Shown piece after piece: positions 7,008 to 11,138 of a stretch of DNA of 11,138 nt. A model generated the notes under the pieces. That model was not told the origin of the DNA. It did no database searches and saw nothing but the letters and a program-made list of their open reading frames with translations. The number at the start of each line of letters is the position of its first letter. Positions within the stretch are counted from its first letter, which is position 1. Origin of the DNA: Thermomicrobiaceae bacterium. GTDB lineage: Bacteria > Chloroflexota > Chloroflexia > Thermomicrobiales > Thermomicrobiaceae. The stretch lies in NCBI GenBank assembly GCA_025966355.1, contig JAICWZ010000022.1, positions 1-11,138 of the forward strand, given 5' to 3'. A program made the position numbers and the translations under genes.

Positions 7008-7038
7008 AGCCCCCAACCATCGCTTGCGTTCGGGGGCT
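7008..7038 (+). promoter_or_regulatory. hairpin between the S1 gene and clpC
   Basis: AGCCCCC (7008-7014) pairs with GGGGGCT (7032-7038). AAC (7015-7017) and GTT (7028-7030) extend the stem past a one-nt bulge. Downstream is CGCTGTTTCTGTAATT, only moderately T-rich. It could be a weak terminator for the S1 transcript or a leader hairpin of clpC, depending on which promoter is used. Confidence 0.45.
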
Positions 7039-7131
7039 CGCTGTTTCTGTAATTCCTCTGGTGGCTCAGGCATACTTACGACAGACAACGGCACTCAGCC
7101 ATGGCACCATTGGAGGCCTTGGGAGAACACG

Positions 7132-9585
<2,454 letters not shown>

Positions 9586-9605
9586 AGCATTCAAACTCGA
9601 ACGAG

Positions 9606-9641
9606 ATGCCACCCTGGAAAATCCCAGGGTGGCATTTTCTT
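9606..9641 (+). terminator. strong intrinsic terminator after clpC
   Basis: A perfect 12-bp stem is formed by ATGCCACCCTGG (9606-9617) and CCAGGGTGGCAT (9624-9635) with a 6-nt loop. It is followed directly by TTTTCTT. It lies 20 nt past the clpC stop and should largely separate clpC from radA. Confidence 0.93.
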
Positions 9642-9672
9642 GTGCACCGCGCTGGATCGACACTCAGACCTC

Positions 9673-9681
9673 TGATAAACT
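9673..9681 (+). promoter_or_regulatory. candidate extended -10 promoter of radA
   Basis: TGA followed by TAAACT (9676-9681, 4 of 6 to TATAAT) has the TGn form of an extended -10. No well-spaced -35 is seen; TCGACA at 9657-9662 is close to consensus, but the spacer is only 13 nt. Transcription would start near 9688, inside the LexA box. Some promoter is needed here because a strong terminator lies upstream. Confidence 0.4.
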
Positions 9682-9697
9682 TCGAACGAATGTTCGA
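9682..9697 (+). promoter_or_regulatory. LexA (SOS) box, Gram-positive type, upstream of radA
   Basis: The palindrome TCGAACGAATGTTCGA contains CGAAC-N4-GTTCG (9683-9696), matching every fixed position of the core Gram-positive LexA/DinR box. It lies next to the candidate -10 and 33 nt before the radA ATG, where bound LexA would block transcription. Binding itself is inferred. Confidence 0.7.
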
Positions 9698-9719
9698 GAA
9701 TCGTGTCGTGCCAGACCAC

Positions 9720-9725
9720 GAGGTG
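9720..9725 (+). promoter_or_regulatory. ribosome-binding site fixing the radA start
   Basis: GAGGTG, a direct complement of the 16S 3' end, lies 4 nt before the ATG at 9730. It favours that start over the in-frame GTG at 9703, which has no such site and would add nine residues not seen in RadA. Confidence 0.75.
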
Positions 9726-9729
9726 GCTC

Positions 9730-11109
9730 ATGCCGAAGACGCGCACCAAATTCGTCTGCCAGAATTGCGGCCTTGAAAGCCCGGCGATGTATGGTCGGTG
9801 CCCTGAGTGTGGCACGTGGAACAGCATGGTCGAGACGCTTGAAGCTCCACCGGCGCGCAAAGAGACGATCGTGCGCAGCCGTGGTGCGGCGCTCTCGGTT
9901 GTCGCGCTCGACTCGGTCGAGAGCGCCGAAGAGAACCGCCACGTCATACCCATCAGCGAGCTAAACCGCGTGCTCGGCGGCGGGCTGGTGCCCGGCTCCC
10001 TGGTCCTTGTCGGCGGTGATCCGGGGATCGGCAAATCAACGCTGCTCTTGCAAGCGGCCTCGATGCTGGCGCAGGCGGAACCTCCGGTGCTCTATGTATC
10101 GGCCGAGGAATCGGCGCAGCAGGTGAAGCTGCGCGCCGACCGGCTTGGGCTCGGCACCAACGGGCTGTTCGTCCTCTCCGAGACACGGCTGGACGACGTG
10201 CTGGCAGCCGTCGAGCAACTCAATCCGAGTCTCTTGATCGTGGATTCAATTCAGACCGTCTATCTCGACGAATTGACGTCAGCCGCCGGGAGCGTGAGCC
10301 AGGTGCGCGAATGCACCTCGCGCATCATGCAGTTCGCCAAGCCGCGACAGTTGCCGGTCTTTCTGGTCGGGCACGTGACCAAGGAAGGCGCGATCGCCGG
10401 GCCGCGTGTATTGGAGCATATGGTCGACGCGGTCGTCTATCTGGAAGGCGATCGCTTCCACCAGTTCCGCATTCTGCGCGCGGTCAAGAATCGGTTCGGT
10501 TCGACCGATGAAGTCGGCGTCTTCGAGATGGCCGATGCCGGGATGCGCGAGGTGCGGAATCCGTCCGAAGTCTTCCTGCAAGAGCGGTCCGGAAACGCAG
10601 CCGGTTCAGCGATCGCGGTGACGCTCGAAGGCTCACGACCGATCCTGCTCGAAGTGCAGGCTTTGACGGCCAACAGCGCGCTCGGCATGCCACGTCGAAC
10701 TGCCAACGGCTTCGATGGGAATCGGGTGCAGATGCTGGTGGCGGTGCTGACCAAGCGAGTCGGTCTTCCGCTGAGCGGGCAGGACATCTACGTCAACATT
10801 GTCGGCGGATTGCGTGTGGTCGAGCCGGCGGTCGATCTGGCCGTCGTCGTCGCGATGGCATCCAGCTTCCGTGAACGCCCGGTCGATCGGCGCTCAGTTG
10901 TCATCGGCGAGGTCGGGCTTTCCGGCGAACTGCGCAGCGTGAACCAGCTAGAGCGTCGCATCGCCGAAGCGCAAAGATTAGGCTTCGAACGCGCCATCGT
11001 CCCCGCGTCCCCGCACGGCATCAGCCAGTCCACGATGAATGATATGCAGATCACTCGCGTCGCAACAGTCTCCGAGGCGATCGAAGCCGCGCTCGGTGGC
11101 CGCGAATAA
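9730..11109 (+). CDS. radA: DNA repair protein RadA (Sms)
   Basis: This is a RecA-like ATPase of 459 residues that drives branch migration and processes recombination intermediates, helping RecA in double-strand-break repair. The order of parts is canonical. A C4 zinc finger comes first (C10, C13, C24, C27: CQNC and CPEC). A RecA-type ATPase core follows, with Walker A GGDPGIGKST (95-104) and Walker B LLIVDS (D172). The RadA-specific KNRFG motif is at 253-257. A Lon-like C-terminal domain comes last, with GQDIYVNIVGGL and IGEVGLSGELR; in RadA it acts as a scaffold and is not a protease. The start MPKTRTKFVCQNCG matches the family. Its neighbour clpC is the same as in Firmicutes, but a terminator lies between them and radA has its own SOS-type operator. 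No disA follows within the remaining 29 nt of the window. Confidence 0.97.
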   Translation: MPKTRTKFVCQNCGLESPAMYGRCPECGTWNSMVETLEAPPARKETIVRSRGAALSVVALDSVESAEENRHVIPISELNRVLGGGLVPGSLVLVGGDPGIGKSTLLLQAASMLAQAEPPVLYVSAEESAQQVKLRADRLGLGTNGLFVLSETRLDDVLAAVEQLNPSLLIVDSIQTVYLDELTSAAGSVSQVRECTSRIMQFAKPRQLPVFLVGHVTKEGAIAGPRVLEHMVDAVVYLEGDRFHQFRILRAVKNRFGSTDEVGVFEMADAGMREVRNPSEVFLQERSGNAAGSAIAVTLEGSRPILLEVQALTANSALGMPRRTANGFDGNRVQMLVAVLTKRVGLPLSGQDIYVNIVGGLRVVEPAVDLAVVVAMASSFRERPVDRRSVVIGEVGLSGELRSVNQLERRIAEAQRLGFERAIVPASPHGISQSTMNDMQITRVATVSEAIEAALGGRE

Positions 11110-11138
11110 GGCGTGTCCTCGCCGGCAACTCTGGCCAA

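Noticed and set aside
6985..7131. In-frame extension upstream of clpC
   Set aside because: The 49 extra residues do not resemble ClpC and run through the leader hairpin. ATG 7132 has a ribosome-binding site and the classic N-terminus.
6961..7131. CtsR or CIRCE operator before clpC
   Set aside because: Only a single GTCAAA (6964-6969) and a single GGCACTC are seen. The direct heptad repeat of CtsR and the paired arms of CIRCE are missing.

Overview
The window is a gene-dense, GC-rich stretch of bacterial chromosome, roughly 60% G+C by eye. All eight protein genes lie on the + strand. I see no mobile elements, CRISPR arrays, tRNA or rRNA genes. A UVR-containing ClpC next to RadA, a Gram-positive-type LexA box, and an S1 protein with four S1 domains and a long acidic tail suggest a Gram-positive or Chloroflexota-like lineage. 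A thermomicrobial member of the Chloroflexota is my best guess, made from general impression and not proven by the sequence.

Region 1 (1-4003) is a tightly packed run of five genes and probably one transcript. It holds a 5'-truncated metallo-beta-lactamase-fold hydrolase, a polytopic O-antigen ligase/polymerase-family protein, a small YvlD/phage-holin-4-like membrane protein, a class I aldolase of the DHDPS/NAL superfamily, and a YfcE-type metallophosphoesterase. Three of the four junctions overlap; one overlap is 101 nt. The aldolase resembles animal mitochondrial 4-hydroxy-2-oxoglutarate aldolase (HOGA1) and lacks key DapA residues.

Region 2 (4004-5281) is a separate unit with its own candidate promoter and a 5' leader that can fold into hairpins. 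It carries a class V PLP aminotransferase of the alanine/serine-glyoxylate type. Together with the upstream aldolase it could form a route from 4-hydroxy-2-oxoglutarate through glyoxylate to glycine. That link is inference.

Region 3 (5282-6924) has a good sigma70-type promoter overlapped by a perfect 7-bp inverted repeat. It drives a ribosomal protein S1 homologue with four S1 domains and an acidic C-terminal tail of about 86 residues.

Region 4 (6925-11138) holds clpC, with a hairpin in its upstream region, then a strong intrinsic terminator, then radA. The clpC-radA adjacency is familiar from Firmicutes, but here the two genes are separated by the terminator. radA has its own extended -10 element, followed directly by a perfect Gram-positive LexA (SOS) box. 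The layout suggests that radA has been uncoupled from the proteolysis gene and placed under DNA-damage control.

There is no clearly novel defence or mobile system here. The points most worth following are regulatory (LexA box at radA, palindrome at the S1 promoter, structured aminotransferase leader) and metabolic (HOGA-like aldolase near a glyoxylate-type aminotransferase).
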